This document shows positions 52,001 through 63,115 of a stretch of 64,000 nucleotides of DNA, piece by piece. The position numbers were made by a program, and so were the translations under genes. The stretch comes from Nautilus pompilius (lineage: Eukaryota > Mollusca > Cephalopoda > Nautilida > Nautilidae). Location: contig JACATO010001546.1 of the NCBI GenBank assembly GCA_018389105.1, positions 186,001 to 250,000 of the forward strand, read 5' to 3'. Numbering within the stretch: position 1 is the stretch's first letter; the number at the start of each line of letters is the position of its first letter. The notes below the pieces were generated by a model that saw only the letters and a list, made by a program, of their open reading frames with translations, was not told the origin of the DNA and ran no database searches.

Positions 52001-55000
52001 TGTGATTTTGCACTATTTTATATGTTTGCTGACTGACATAATGTAAAGTTGCATAAACTGACGTTAGTCGACTTTTATTTTTTCCTAATATTATTAACAA
52101 AAAGCTGACAAAGTTTAAAATAACGTAAGTTGAAACGAGGTATGACTGTGTTCTAGATTCATTATACATAAAGTGAAATATTTCAAACCTTTTTTTGTTT
52201 TAATTTTGATGATTACAGCTTACAGCTCATGAAAATCAAAAATCCACTATCTCAAAATATTAGAATGTTTCATAAGATCAATAAAAAAAAAAAAAAGATT
52301 TATGATATAGAAATGTCGAACTTCTGAAAAGTATGTTCATTTATACACTCAATACTTGGTCGGGGTTCCTTTTGCATCAATCAATGGGTTGTGGCATGGA
52401 GTCTATCAGCCTGTGGCACTGCTGAGGTGTTATGGAAACCCAGGTTGCTTTGATAGCAGCCTTCAGCTTATCTGTATTGCTGGGTCTGGTGTCTCTCATC
52501 TTCCTCTTGACAATACCCCATAGATTCTCTATGGGGTTCAGGTCAGGAGAGTTGGCTGGTCAATCAAGTACAGTAATACCATGGTCATCAACCCAGTTAC
52601 TCATAGTTTTGGCACTGTGGGCAGGTGCTAAGTCCTGCTGGAAAAGGAAATCAGCATCTCCATAAAGCTTATCAACAGACGGAAGCATGAAGTGCTCTAA
52701 AATCTCCTGGTAGATGGCTGTGTTGACTTTGAATTTAATAAAACACAGTGGACCAACACCAGCAGATGACATGGCACCCCAAATCATCACTGACTGTGGA
52801 AACTTCACACTGGACTTCGAGCAACTTGGATTTTGTGCCTCTCCACTCTTCCTCCAGACTGTGGGACCTTGATTTCCAAATGAAATGCAAATTTTATTTT
52901 CATCTGAAAAGAGGACTTTGGACCACTGAGCAACGGTCCAGTTCTTTTTCTCCTTAGCCCAGGTAAGACGCTTCTGACATTGTCTCTGGTTCAGGAGTGG
53001 CTTTGATATCAGGATGCGGCACTTGTAACCCATTTCCTGGACACGTGTGCATGGTGGCTCTTGATGCACTGACTCCAGCCTCAGTCTACTCCTTGTGAAG
53101 CTTCCCCAAGTTCCTGAATCAGCTTTGCTTGACAATCCTCTCAAGGCTGCAGTCATCCCTCTTGCTTGTGCACCTTTTCCTACACACTTTTCCCTTCCAG
53201 TCAACTTTCCATGAATATGATTTTCAACTATTAGCAAATTATTATTTTCTCCGTAGCAAAGTTTTTTTGTTTCTGAGTTTTAGTGCCATGAATAAATAAT
53301 GAATTTATCTGTTTTTTCAAGTACAAGAATAGTTAGTTTCTCTTTGCTTTATCAAGTCTTGTGCCCTTTGCATATGTCTGGTACTCAACAAAAGTCAGTT
53401 GATGTATTTAAATCTTCTTGAGTTGATGTATTGTTTATGTGAAGCTTTGGTCTCCTCATGTTAATTTATGTAGGATATAATTTCTCAGTCAATTTCTATT
53501 GAGAAGAGAGCTTGTATCAGAGCAGATTCCTGTGGTATGTGAATAGTTTGAATAAATAACACTGAGGAAACAAAATATTTTAAAATCATTAATAAAAGTA
53601 AATTAATTGTCAGTCCGAGAAATGACTATTTGTAATATTATAATTATTTGCTATATTTCATTAATTAATTTTTCTTTTGCAAATAATTATAATTTTGTCA
53701 AAAAGTCTGTAAAAAAAAAAAAAAAAAACATTTCAAGATAAATTTCACTTCAGTTTCTTTTATTATTATCCCACAATTAACAGTTGGTGAGGCAATATTC
53801 ATTGAGATCCACCTGTATTGGAGAAATTTACTCTTTCATCTTGAGTTTGTAATCATCAGCATACTTCACACCAACTTGTGCAAGACATTCTGTACCAAAT
53901 GTCTCTAAAACTGACAGACTTTGCCTTCAGTTGCAGGGAGCTGAAAAAGTAATGGTAGTGGACAATATTAAATAAGGCAAAGCAAGAAACGTTATAGTGA
54001 TGATAGTCTGATACTTCTCAAATCAACAAGGTTTGGACTGAATTTGATAGTAACTGTACTATTATGTGTATAATACATGGATGTCTTAATCCCTTTTTTT
54101 TTTTTTTTTTTCATTTTGTATTTTTTTTTCAGCCTCTGATTCTCAAGAATGTAGCAAATTGTTTCATCACAAGTCTGTCAGTCCATGAATTAAAATTATT
54201 CCTGAGTACTTTTGTTTTATTTGATTTATTTTAGTGGACATTTTTCTTGATTTAAATGTTTGCTTGTTTGGAATCTAAAAGAGGACATTTTAGTTTGCTT
54301 TGTACTGATTTTCTTATTCATATTTTCTAAAACCTGCTGTATCATCTCACTTAATTCTCATGCATCTTCACTGTTTCAGACACGATTGACATGGAAGCTG
54401 TGTACCTGGAGTCGGTGAAGGATCACCAACCTCCCCAGCCTCGATTCAAGTTAAACTTCAACAAGATTAACCAGAGTGCACACTCAGACCTAGGGATGCC
54501 ACACTGCGCCATGGAATCTCAGTACATCGTGGATAGTTTTTGTGTCATGGACAACTTAGGTTTGTTTTCTGATTTTTTTAGTCTTTTCGATTTACACAGT
54601 AATCTTTGAAGGCAGGCTGACTTCATCACAGCCAGATCTCTCTCTCCACGCACATGCACACACATCTAGTTCTCCATACCTGTTCTAATCTGGCCACCTG
54701 GCATTAAAGTGTTAATCATTCAACTGGAAAAATTTGCTGAATTATTTTGTTACCATTACCAGACTCCTGAAGATTTCTTGATCAGTCTCTCGGATTAAAT
54801 CAATAATAGAGCTAAGAAATAAATTTTATGGTGAACATTTCTCAAAATTTGAACTTATTATTAACAATGGTGAAAGAGCTCAGAAAAGTCAGTTAACATT
54901 TTGTAGAGAGAGGCGTCTGCAAAGTGCATTCAAAGTTTGTGATGGCTTTTTGTATTCAACTTTTTTTTTTAAGTGTGTCATTCATGAATCATCAGTTTTA

Positions 55001-58000
55001 GTAAACAATGTTTGGCTAGTCACTAATAAGATGTACTGTTTAGTTAAATAATTAAGAAAGATTAATATGGTGCTTTTAAACTGGAAGTGGTGAATTTTGC
55101 TGAAAAAATGGTGGATATATAGCAGCATAACAGGAGTATGGCATTAGTGAGAAATGTTTGTAATTGGTGAAAAGCAAAGAATTCATTACAACAGACTGAA
55201 AAAAAAAAGCAAACCGTGGTTGCAAAATGAGATGGACCAATGTCGAAGATCAGCTTGAAGACTTTGTTTTGACACAACGTGCTGCATGCCGTGGTCTAGA
55301 TGCAATCCAATTATGAATGAAAGCTCAACAAATCCATTCTAATATGACAGACCCTATACAAAAACTCCATCTTTCCTTAGGTCATCATCATCGTTGTCAC
55401 CCTTCCAGCTTCTTCACACCATATGGCGTTTTACAATTTTCCTTCACTCATCTGTACCATGTGGTTTGTGTATCAATGTCTGTATGGTCAAGCTTTCAGA
55501 TCTTAGATTTCTGTTGACCTTGGAGGCCCATGTTGTCTTCAGTCTACTCTGAGGACAATTTGTAAACAAAGACGGTTTTGTATCACTATGCAAATGCACG
55601 GATAACGCAATCTAAGGTTATATCTCTATACTCACTAGTTTCTAAAGGCTTACATAATTTGTAACACCATACACATCATTCAACTTTTCATTTGATAGGC
55701 AAAAATCATATCAAACTGTTCCATACAGATTAAAGCTTCTTTATTTCGCCTTCATTCTTTCTTTTCCCTAAATCTCTCACTTTGATGTTATCTACCACTG
55801 CTGTTTTATAACCCTGACAGAAATTTATACTGTTATTACTGTACAAAAGTACGTTCGTACTATTGACTTATAACCCAAAAAATATGGTACTTAGAATTTT
55901 GTTTACAAACTTTAATGAAGAATTGTACAGATTTTTAAAATTATTTCTTCTGATGTGGTTTTCATATTAAAATTCATTGTTGTTATTATCAAACAGATGA
56001 AGAGCATAATGATATCTCTGGAGAGGTGACGCCTCTCAAAACACCAGTTTACAATAAAGAAAAGAAGAAACGGAAGAGGAAGAGGGTAATTCATCTTTTG
56101 ACATCTAGTGAGGATGAGGCTGAGGCTGCGCAGATCCCTGATAACAGAGAGTTGTTCAGCGATTGGGAGCCTTCTAGTCACATCAGCTTACCTGTGCTGC
56201 CGGGCAGAGATGAGAATGAAGAACAAAAGGTTTACAGGAATGAAAGCAAAAAACTGGAAGAATCTTGTAAGGAGAGTGAGACTCCTGGGCCTGCTGCAGA
56301 AAAAGAAAAAGGATTTTTATCAAAAGTCAATGAAAATGAAATAATTGTAGACACACCTGTGAACAGGTGTGGCATGCAGGGTTTCTTTGTGTATAGAAAG
56401 AGGAAGACTACAGAGGATTTTCCAGATGTGTCAGAAAGTAGAGTTCAGAGTGTTTCTTCATCAAATATGAAAACTGGTGGTTGTAATTTGAGCAGGGTTA
56501 AGATGACTGATACAGGGATCAACTCAAAAATTCTTTCATCATGTATCCATACTCCTTTAAAAGTTTCTGCTGAACTGCCTTCACAGCTAGGTATGCCTCT
56601 TCCAGACAGCATCATTAAGAAGAGTTGCTCAGAGACAGTTCGCTCATCCAGGCTTCATTCCACAACAAATTTTACATCCAGGACAGGAATGATAGAACAG
56701 CAGGAGAAGAGGGTTAATCCCCAGAAACAAATGAAGGTTGACCCTTGTACTGAAGCTGGTGAGAGCATTGCACGTCTGTGTACCAATGGCAACAGTGAAG
56801 AACCTGTGGTAGAGAAGACAAGCATTCCATCCAGAATTCTGAGCAGAACAGCTGCAGTACCAGCATCACATGCAGATCTCCATTCAACAGTACAGGTAAT
56901 TAAATAGTTCTTTATTTCAACATTATATTTTTCTTCTTTCTTTTAAATTTTCATAATTGTTTTGTTGTCTGCCAGTAGCCATGGCAGGGATTTTTGAGGG
57001 ATATTTCTCAACATCTATGTAAGAATACAATTAGAATTCTGCTACAGTTAACAAATCTAGAATAGAACAGATCTATTACAAATACACTATACAATAAATA
57101 GGTGATGTTGCCATCATCAAAAATCCATATAAAAAAGTAACTAGATTATTTTAGTAATAATAAAATGGAATACTCAAGAGTATTTTTTCTATACTTTTTT
57201 TTTTTTATTGACAGACATCTGGGAGTACTTCTGGGAAACTGGCCATTTTTGTTGACTCCCGAGAAATTAGTGGCTCGCAGGTAATATCTCACCTGTTTTT
57301 TACTAACTCTACAAAGAAGCTTCAGTGTTTAAAGCTGACGTTGCTGGAAAACATTCCTAAATAATACAGCAATTTTTCTATTGAAAGCAGATTTAGTAAA
57401 CCAGGCAATCTCTAAAAAAAAGATGAGCAGATGAGAACATCAGTTCCTTTATTTTTGAAATCACTTATGCAGATTTCAGTACCTGTGTGATTGATGCTAA
57501 ATTGAGCTGATTTTAAAATTAGCTTAAATCCCTCCCTATTATTTCCATCTCTGTCTTTCCAGGACATAGTGTCAGATCTTCGCCTTCAGCACAGAATCTC
57601 CGTGACTGTGAGACAGTTGTCAGGGTGTGATTACATCATTAGTAACAGAGCAGCAGTAGAAAGAAAACTACTTTCAGGTACAACTCCTCACTCAACCACT
57701 TTCTGGATGTTTGCTTCACTTAGCCAAATTGGTACTTGATGTTCTACAAGATCTAGGGGGATAGATACTGAAATCGAAATAAAACCTGATATTGTTTTTT
57801 TACCACAGATATAGAGAGCTAACTAACAGTTAATGTCAGAATGCTTTCTCATCCTTACCTCAGTTTTCATCACATTATAGTGTTATCTGCACCAGTAACT
57901 TGCTGTTTCTGTTGTAGCTTCTAACTAGTTGAAAACAACTCTCATTGTGGGAAAGTTAGAGTTCTGCTCACCAATGTACAAGCCCAGCACATTAAAAAAA

Positions 58001-61000
58001 AATATATTATTTTTAAAATTACGACAATATGATTGGCAAAGAAATGTATTATTAATATTTTTTAAAAATTTTGTTAATGTGTTGAAATATGACATCCTTG
58101 ACAAGCAACTGGAATGTCAGCTAGGATGCATGATTGAAGAAACATGAAAACTATCCTTAGTCTTTTGTAACTTGAGTACATCTTTTCTAGAGTATATGGC
58201 ATTTTCATCTTCAGACAAAAGTCTGGAAAATAATCTAAATAATAGTATAAACAACCCTCCAATCTTCGTTCATATAGTTGGATATTTTACTTTCTCAGAC
58301 TTTGCCAACAGTGCCAACAGAAACAAGCTGATTGATCGACTTCAGCACATGTGTCTTCTGTTTGATTGTCCTTGTGTCATTGTAGAAAAGGATCGCATCC
58401 GATATGGAGAAAAGTTTCCCAAAATGATGTGAGTACTGTTAAAAATAAAAAAAAAAAAAAAATGGCTGTTGTTTTTATTCCAGTTATCTTAGCAAAATCT
58501 TTGCCATTTTCCGTTCAGTGCAGTTACGTTTTCCTTATTTTTTAGAACCTCTTCTGTCAGTAGGGGAAAATTTTTAAGAATAAGCCATAAAAAGAGACCT
58601 GCAAACTCTTATGATTTAGGTATAATTATTCAGATTATTTTTCATTTTATGCCTGTATGAATTACTATTTTATGATTTTATGCAAAATTCCTGAATTTTT
58701 TCACCAACTCAAAATTTTCCGACAATAATTCTCTACTTTGCATCTCTTACAAGGACTTGAAATAGTCAATTTAAAAAAAAAAGCATGTAAGATAAACTAG
58801 GGAATTTTAATGAGTAATTATGCCTTTTTATGTGTATAATCCTGTGCATTTCTGTGTATTATTTCCGTGTTTTGATGTATTCTGGTTTTTCTATGCATCA
58901 ATTAGTAAGTGTCTAGGGTGCACTGCTTATTAGAGAGAAATGGCCGAAAAGTGTTTCTGCTTTGTCCCCATTGATCCCAACAAAGAAAAAAAGGTTTACA
59001 GCAAGCAGAACTTTAAGAGAAGTTCAGTGATATTGTATCATCCTCAAAGGTATAAATTTTGCAAGATGTACAATTTGTGTTTGTGATTTCTCTATTTCTG
59101 ATGGAGGTAAAAATGACATCAAAAAACATTTGAACACTTCTAAATGCCAGCAGAATTGTTCAAGAGCTTCTGGAACTAAGAAACTGGACTCTTTCTTTGT
59201 AAAACCTGATACAAAATCAGAAAATGACGTGATCAGAGCGGAATGTTTATTCACTTCCTTCATTATGGAACATGATCTTCTTTGGTGGTTTTGGACCACA
59301 CTTCAAATTTTTTTTGCCAAAATGTTTCTGGACTTGGAAATATGGTAAAACTTTGATTTAACAGACTAATATGGTGTCTGTTAATGCCAGCAATGTTAAA
59401 TCCGGATGTTTAGATGCACATGCAGAAAAAAGGCACCGAGAGAAATTTTTCACATATCTCAATGCAGACTTTTGTCTGGAGTACTGGGCAGTCTGTTGCT
59501 TTTGAAGTCCATTGAATGGGAGTCCATTAAATCAAGGTTTTACTGTAGCTAAAAGATACTACAGTTGCTCTCAAACTAGAACTGCTGCAGTAGTTGGAGA
59601 AATGACCAGCAGTGCAGCTGAATGTATTGTGATAATGTTGAAATCAGGCTTTCAATTTGTGCACTGATGCAGTAATGATGTTGACAGTAAATTCCTGATC
59701 CTGATAAGGAAGATGGAGATGACACAAAAACCATGTTTCTTCCAAGAATTTACAGATGACTTCCTAAAAGAATTCAAGAGTGCTACTTACAGGCTCTTAA
59801 TCAGTAGTACACTGCAATTAGTAAATATTAATTAAATAAAACATCATTAGAAGCAACCATTTCTTCTGCTTTTTGTTTTTGTTTTTTTTTTTTTGTTGCA
59901 ATTTTTCCCTTGTCCCAGAAAGGATTAGTGTTCTTAGGTAGAGATTTCTATTTTTCAAAATGTAATGTTGGCATGTCTGTAAAAAAAAATGAGCCTTGTC
60001 TTTGTATGTGTACACTTTAAATAAAGTTAATATCTACCTCAACATTCTCATTTTGAATTATATGATAGATCAAAGATGTTTTTTTAGAAATTTTATGTGT
60101 ATGCATGTATTGAAAGATCCTGGGAAAGAGAAATTCTGCTTTAATTCCATGAATTACCAAAACTATTTTCTGACTATGATGCATCTTTTAATATAATCAA
60201 TAGCAAAAACTGTATTGAAAAGCTGATCTTATTGGTTTGATTTATAAATTATTCAAGGAAATTTATGTTAACAAAGAATTTTATCCTGCATCTAGGTAGT
60301 TTTATAAGTAGACAGCAGACATAATGTATGTTTTCTTTTCAGACATCTCTCTCAGTATTTTGACACTCTTCTGGCTCAGCTAAGTCAGTGTCACATCAAG
60401 CTGCTGTTCTCAGACTGTCAAGGTAAGACAATGGCGGCTACAGTAGATTTACTGACAGGAAATGGAAATACCATTTCTTTTATTGATGTATCTGTCTCAG
60501 TCAGTCTTGATAGGTGTTGTCCTGTTATCATTAAAACTGTGATGGTATGGTAGTGTTTTCAGAAAAGAGGATAAATCAAACTAGGGATAAGACATATCCA
60601 GCTAATCTCACCACTGCTGTAGTTGTGGAGGGTTTAAGAACCCAGTGTTGTGGGTGTTACCTTTTCTCTCTAATGTAAAGACATGCTGAATTTTGCTTTA
60701 ATTCTGGCAAGATTTCTACATTTCAACTTGCCATTCAGTTATGGACTTGTTTAAAAATATTTTTTAAATACTTGTATACACCAAGCAAAAAATGTTTCCA
60801 AATCTTTCTGTGAATAAAGAATGGCTTCATGTCATCTTCGCTGATACATGAATGCTGAACCAAAAATGATGACATACATACAAAATGAGATGTTGATGAT
60901 TATTTTTGTTAGTGTATGTTCTCGTATTTTAGATTTTAGCAGGCACAGCAAAAGTTCACTAATTTTATTTAGTAATATTCTGAAAATAGAAATGATCTCT

Positions 61001-63115
61001 AACATATCAAACTTTATGAAAAAAAAAAGAAAAGAAAAAAGTTTTGGTCTACTGTATTTTTTGTAATTGTCTGAATATATTTTTTTTAAATTCTAGGATA
61101 TTCATGACATCACAGCTATCTCTCTTTCCAATAAAGTCCATGTGAGATTTTGCTTTTCTTTTCCCATAATGTCCCTCTTTTTTTTTTTTTTAGCTGGTTT
61201 GTTTATTTGAAAACCAGTGGAAAACTACTAATATTGTTTTGAACCAAATGTGATGTACCAATATTTAGGACCAGCACAGTTGGCTGTTAATTGGTTTTAG
61301 TAATCTTTAAACAGCTTTCTGATGTTCTATTGACCTTCAGCTGACACTGCCACCTTGTTGGCCAGCCTGTGCCAGAGAGAGCAGCAGAAAGGGATGGCCA
61401 TGGATGTACCCAGAGAACTCTCTGACCTTGAAGAACAGGTGGGCATCACAGGCAATCAAGCCACTCCTGTATCGAATTTTGTGCTGATTTTATTTTGGCC
61501 TGTACAGTTAGGCAGCTTTTAAACTCAATGACATCCTGTCTATTGTTTACAGATTGTCCATTTGCTGGCTTTATATAAAACACTGAAAAACAATTCCCTT
61601 ATATATCTAACAAAATTTGTTTTAAATATTTTCTTTTAAAATTATATTGTAAGAAACATTCCTTTACTTTAGTAAGAAATTTAAGTGCATATTATTTTGA
61701 ACTTGCAAGCTGCTCTTTAGTTGGAATTAGTGATGAGTGAAGGCACTCAATCACCATATCATGAGCCTTTTCCAGTGTTTCAGTTATCAGTATGCCAACA
61801 TAGTACATGTATGATAGATGTTGTCAATCATTTGTGGTTCCAGTATATAAAAACCAGATGAGTGATGTTTTGTTTTGTTTGTTTGTTTTTTTTTCATTGT
61901 AATATCACAAGAACTTTGTTTAAATATGTGAAAATTAAACAGAAAAGTAGATTTTGTAAATTGATGACACTGTCTACAGCCTGAGTAAGATGAGAAAGAT
62001 ATTGTATGAATAACTACATAAATACCACGTATTAAAATTGTGTTAATTAAAAATAAATGCAATTAGAAAGGAAAGCAAAAACATTTATTTTTTATTTCTC
62101 TTTCAGATGATGAGGTTCTACAATTCCATTCCAAAAATGAGTTACATTAATTCTCTCAATATTTGCAGAAACATTAAAAACATTGATGAATTTTTGCACA
62201 GGTAATCTCAGACCTGTGAAATATATAGTTGCAATAACTTGTGGGTGCGATGTTTCTTTAAATGTGGAAGGAAAAAATGACTAAAATGTAATTTTACAAA
62301 TGGAAAGTTTGTCAGAGAACTTTTTGATTTTGAATCAGTTTCCCATTTTTCAATTAGTTCAGCTTGCTTTATTTAGCAGAGACAAGTAAATGGTCAGGTT
62401 GATTTTTGGGTTACATCATCTGTCAAACAGCAAGTCTTCATTGTGGGCTTTTGCACATACATAAGTATAACTAAACTGAACCAGGTTATGTATTACAACT
62501 TGTCAAATGCGTAACAAATACTTTCTTTGAGTTGACTTATTAGAAAATATGAACTAAAATCAAAGTTTATTCAATCACAAAATCTGTTCAGAATTGGTTT
62601 CTTTGTTATAATAACACTGAAGCAACTCAACAATTAAATCAAACATTTTTTTTTTTTTTGTTGACAGTATACTGTAAAAAGAAAAGTTTTGGTGATGTAT
62701 ATTAGTTTAGACAACTTCACAGCTTATGTGATGTGTGAAAGTATTTGCACACTCTGTGATAAAGACTTAAAGTAACCAAGTGCTGTCAAAATTTGCTCTA
62801 AAAGAAAATAGACTTTTCACATGCAAAGATGAAAAATTAGCTGTTGTGACATTCATAGAAACAGCTAGTGAGCATAGGCTTTAAGAATTTATTGTCACTC
62901 TTTGCAAGCAGATATGTGGGTTGAAAATGGATTACCCATTTGTTATTTTGCATAAACACAAAAAACAAGCAGTAATTTACATTTTTATTTTCCTTCCTTT
63001 CAGTACAGTGAAGATGATTGCTACAAAGGGCCAGATGTCTGAGTTGAGGGCAGCTGAAGTGCATAAGTTCATACACCAGAGATTTAATCCACAGATGTGT
63101 AGTGGTGCTTCGTGA
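27720..63115 (+). CDS. FANCM: FANCM, Fanconi anaemia complementation group M DNA translocase; 27 exons, 2,172 aa
   Basis: FANCM is an ATP-driven branch-point translocase that anchors the Fanconi anaemia core complex at stalled forks with FAAP24 and MHF1/2. Exons: 27720-28281, 31221-31393, 33067-33144, 34032-34190, 37016-37147, 37385-37599, 38461-38582, 39343-39515, 39689-39895, 40817-41012, 42401-42534, 43150-43291, 43593-45536, 45920-46015, 46507-46565, 47080-47179, 48571-48671, 49693-49843, 54380-54559, 55997-56895, 57215-57280, 57563-57677, 58299-58428, 60343-60422, 61341-61438, 62107-62201, 63004-63115. The lengths sum to 6,519 nt with an open frame and all introns are GT-AG. Human FANCM has 2,048 aa. 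The start ATG is supported by KQTTLFQSW, equivalent to human RQRTLFQTW, near the N-terminus. AATAAA lies at 63233-63238. Confidence 0.97.
28553..28570. repeat. (CT)n microsatellite
   Basis: About nine CT units in FANCM intron 1. Confidence 0.85.
29580..31073 (+). mobile_element. Tc1-family transposon, copy 1, nearly complete but inactive
   Basis: The left end (CAGGTGCATCTCAAAAAATT) follows TA. The right end, about 31035-31073, carries the inverted equivalent but decays after TTTGAGATGC. A transposase begins at 29869 with a paired-like helix-turn-helix ([15 protein letters not shown]). It runs open to about 30585, where one extra base, relative to the copy at 52.5-53.2 kb, shifts the frame. 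The remainder (from APAHSAKTM to [12 protein letters not shown]) continues in the other frame to 30874. The first catalytic aspartate is replaced: LFSNES at residue 148 instead of the family LFSDES. So it is dead twice over. It lies in FANCM intron 1 in the sense orientation. Confidence 0.93.
32287..32902 (-). mobile_element. Short Tigger/pogo element keeping its DNA-binding domain
   Basis: The ends TAGTACAAACTCTC… and …GAGTTTGTACTA are inverted and flanked by TA. On the minus strand (about 32616 down to 32400) a frame of about 70 codons without stops reads [19 protein letters not shown], then an [19 protein letters not shown] stretch and FYAESD. This is the typical N-terminal helix-turn-helix of Tigger transposases. 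The catalytic domain is absent. It lies in FANCM intron 2. Confidence 0.8.
34263..36330 (-). mobile_element. Decayed hAT transposon interrupted by a Tigger MITE
   Basis: At the low end, CAGTGGTTGCGAACCATT is a typical hAT terminus. On the minus strand, next to it, [18 protein letters not shown] matches the C-terminal dimerisation segment of hAT transposases. Further in, near 35180, [15 protein letters not shown] matches the 'ALDESTD' start of the catalytic fold. Stops are frequent. The other terminus was not found, so the upper limit is approximate. A separate element has inserted at 35387-35982. The whole lies in FANCM intron 4. Confidence 0.7.
35387..35982. mobile_element. Tigger-type MITE, 596 bp
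   Basis: The left end CAGTCGACCCCCGCG and right end CGGGGGACAACTG are inverted. TA flanks both sides (35385-35386 and 35983-35984). The CAGT(C/T)G(A/T)CCCCCG terminus and GC-rich 'Tandem-like' ends around an AT-rich core are typical of Tigger-derived MITEs. It is nested inside the hAT remnant. Confidence 0.88.
40669..40688. repeat. (GT)n microsatellite
   Basis: About ten GT units after a short AT run, in FANCM intron 9. Confidence 0.9.
48751..49060 (+). rRNA. 3' end of an 18S rRNA gene, degenerate, non-vertebrate type
   Basis: The stretch contains ACGAGGAATTCC, GATTAAGTCCCTGCC, TTTGTACACACCGC, GGAAGTAAAAGTC and CCGTAGGTGAACCTGCGG, and ends GGAAGGATCATTA. That is the universal 3' end of small-subunit rRNA in the right order and spacing. 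Bases GCAGGT/ACCTGC near 48783-48800 form a paired stem where the vertebrate sequence differs, a sign of real rRNA ancestry. The V9 region (about 48850-49010) is long and unlike the strongly conserved vertebrate V9. Conserved positions are damaged: C lost in CCTGCC-TTTG, two bases lost in CACCGC--GTC, GTCGTAAC read as GTCATAAC, and G lost in CAAG-TTTCC. It is therefore a dead fragment. It lies in FANCM intron 17, sense orientation. Confidence 0.85.
49061..49400 (+). other. ITS1-like sequence following the 18S fragment
   Basis: It directly follows the 18S terminus, as ITS1 does in an rDNA unit. It contains two related blocks: about 49130-49170 (GTACGAAGCGAAATGGTACT, then GGGCAATACCACGAGA) and about 49320-49362 (ATACGATGCATCGTGGTACT, then GGCACTACTACGAGA). 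This is an internal repeat of the kind common in invertebrate ITS1. The 3' boundary is uncertain, near an A-run at 49400. No 5.8S is present. Confidence 0.6.
49547..49611. repeat. Palindromic short repeat (family P), degraded copy 3
   Basis: ACTAGGAATGTTCAAATGAAATCCAG at the left matches family P. The right arm is shortened and diverged. Confidence 0.45.
50015..53220 (-). mobile_element. Tc1-family transposon, copy 2, truncated and split by a Tigger insertion
   Basis: The Tc1 end (CAGATGCATCTCAAAAAATT) lies at 50015. The element is interrupted at 50098-52148 and resumes at about 52150. The transposase reads on the minus strand down from about 53220. It starts inside the helix-turn-helix, so the true N-terminus and the far terminal repeat are missing. 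It keeps LFSDEN and [13 protein letters not shown] stop at about 52561 replaces the Trp before [15 protein letters not shown]. It is over 90% alike to copy 1 in the coding part by eye. It lies in FANCM intron 18. Confidence 0.9.
50098..52148 (-). mobile_element. Tigger/pogo transposon with broken transposase
   Basis: The left end CAGTCACACCTTGTCTTAC and right end …GAAACGAGGTATGACTG are inverted. TA precedes the left end, and the right flank reads TG where TA is expected. On the minus strand the transposase catalytic region is seen: [25 protein letters not shown] text with [20 protein letters not shown] (about 51050-51120), [13 protein letters not shown] (about 50860-50890), IVVVYLPRK and, in another frame, [20 protein letters not shown] (about 50730-50790). 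All are Tigger-typical. Frameshifts at about 50830 and 51240 and stops show it is dead. It sits inside Tc1 copy 2. Confidence 0.9.
55040..55887 (+). mobile_element. Non-autonomous pogo-like element, copy 2, left end truncated
   Basis: The right end (…TTATAACCCAAAAAATATGG, then TA at 55888-55889) and the adjacent 110 bp match, inverted, the left end of copy 1 at 7778. The stretch 55080-55290 matches its transposase remnant, with stops. The middle (about 55300-55740) is absent from copy 1, so this copy retains more of the parent. The left terminal repeat is missing. It lies in FANCM intron 19. Confidence 0.75.
58930..59810 (+). mobile_element. Decayed hAT transposon with BED-type finger, interrupted by a MITE
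   Basis: [21 protein letters not shown] followed by LNTSKC (about 59060-59145) is a C2HC/BED-like finger. TKKLDSFFV and [14 protein letters not shown] follow, and then, beyond the insertion, [16 protein letters not shown] (about 59578-59625). These match one family of vertebrate hAT transposases, with stops. It has no recognised termini and lies in FANCM intron 23. Confidence 0.65.
59343..59547. mobile_element. Small pogo-type MITE nested in a hAT remnant
   Basis: The left end GTAAAACTTTGATTTAACAG and right end TTAAATCAAGGTTTTACTG are inverted, with TA to the right. About 205 bp, non-coding. It splits the hAT transposase remnant exactly between two segments that belong together. Confidence 0.7.

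Larger units (their letters stand above)
43593..56895 (+). other. FANCM: FANCM exons 13-20: long disordered linker with the RMI-binding MM2 motif
   Basis: Exon 13 is 1,944 nt, the usual giant central FANCM exon. It is polar and low in recognisable folds. FDLGF at 45188-45202 (residues 1297-1301), followed by an acidic Pro-rich stretch, matches the MM2 peptide through which FANCM binds RMI1-RMI2 of the BLM complex (human F1232 and F1236). Exons 17-19 show KFHFRKR, an acidic [13 protein letters not shown] segment, [10 protein letters not shown] and YIVDSFCV, all conserved with human. Exon 20 (899 nt) carries a basic KKKRKRKR cluster, a candidate nuclear localisation signal, followed by LLTSSEDE. 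Confidence 0.9.
57215..63115 (+). other. FANCM: FANCM exons 21-27: ERCC4-like nuclease fold and tandem helix-hairpin-helix
   Basis: Exons 21-25 encode the XPF-type fold: [14 protein letters not shown] (D1955, R1957, E1958), SGCDYIISN (D1986), VERKLLSD (E1996, R1997, K1998, D2002; the last codon is made at the exon 22/23 junction), [26 protein letters not shown]. Exons 26-27 encode [14 protein letters not shown] and [12 protein letters not shown], the helix-hairpin-helix pair that binds FAAP24 and DNA. In human FANCM the first motif reads VGGHE and the nuclease is considered inactive; here the Hef/XPF-like acidic residues remain. Confidence 0.92.

Noticed and set aside
60578..60640. Possible fourth copy of palindromic family P (ACTAGGGAT…)
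   Set aside because: Only the first few bases match and no mirrored arm is present.
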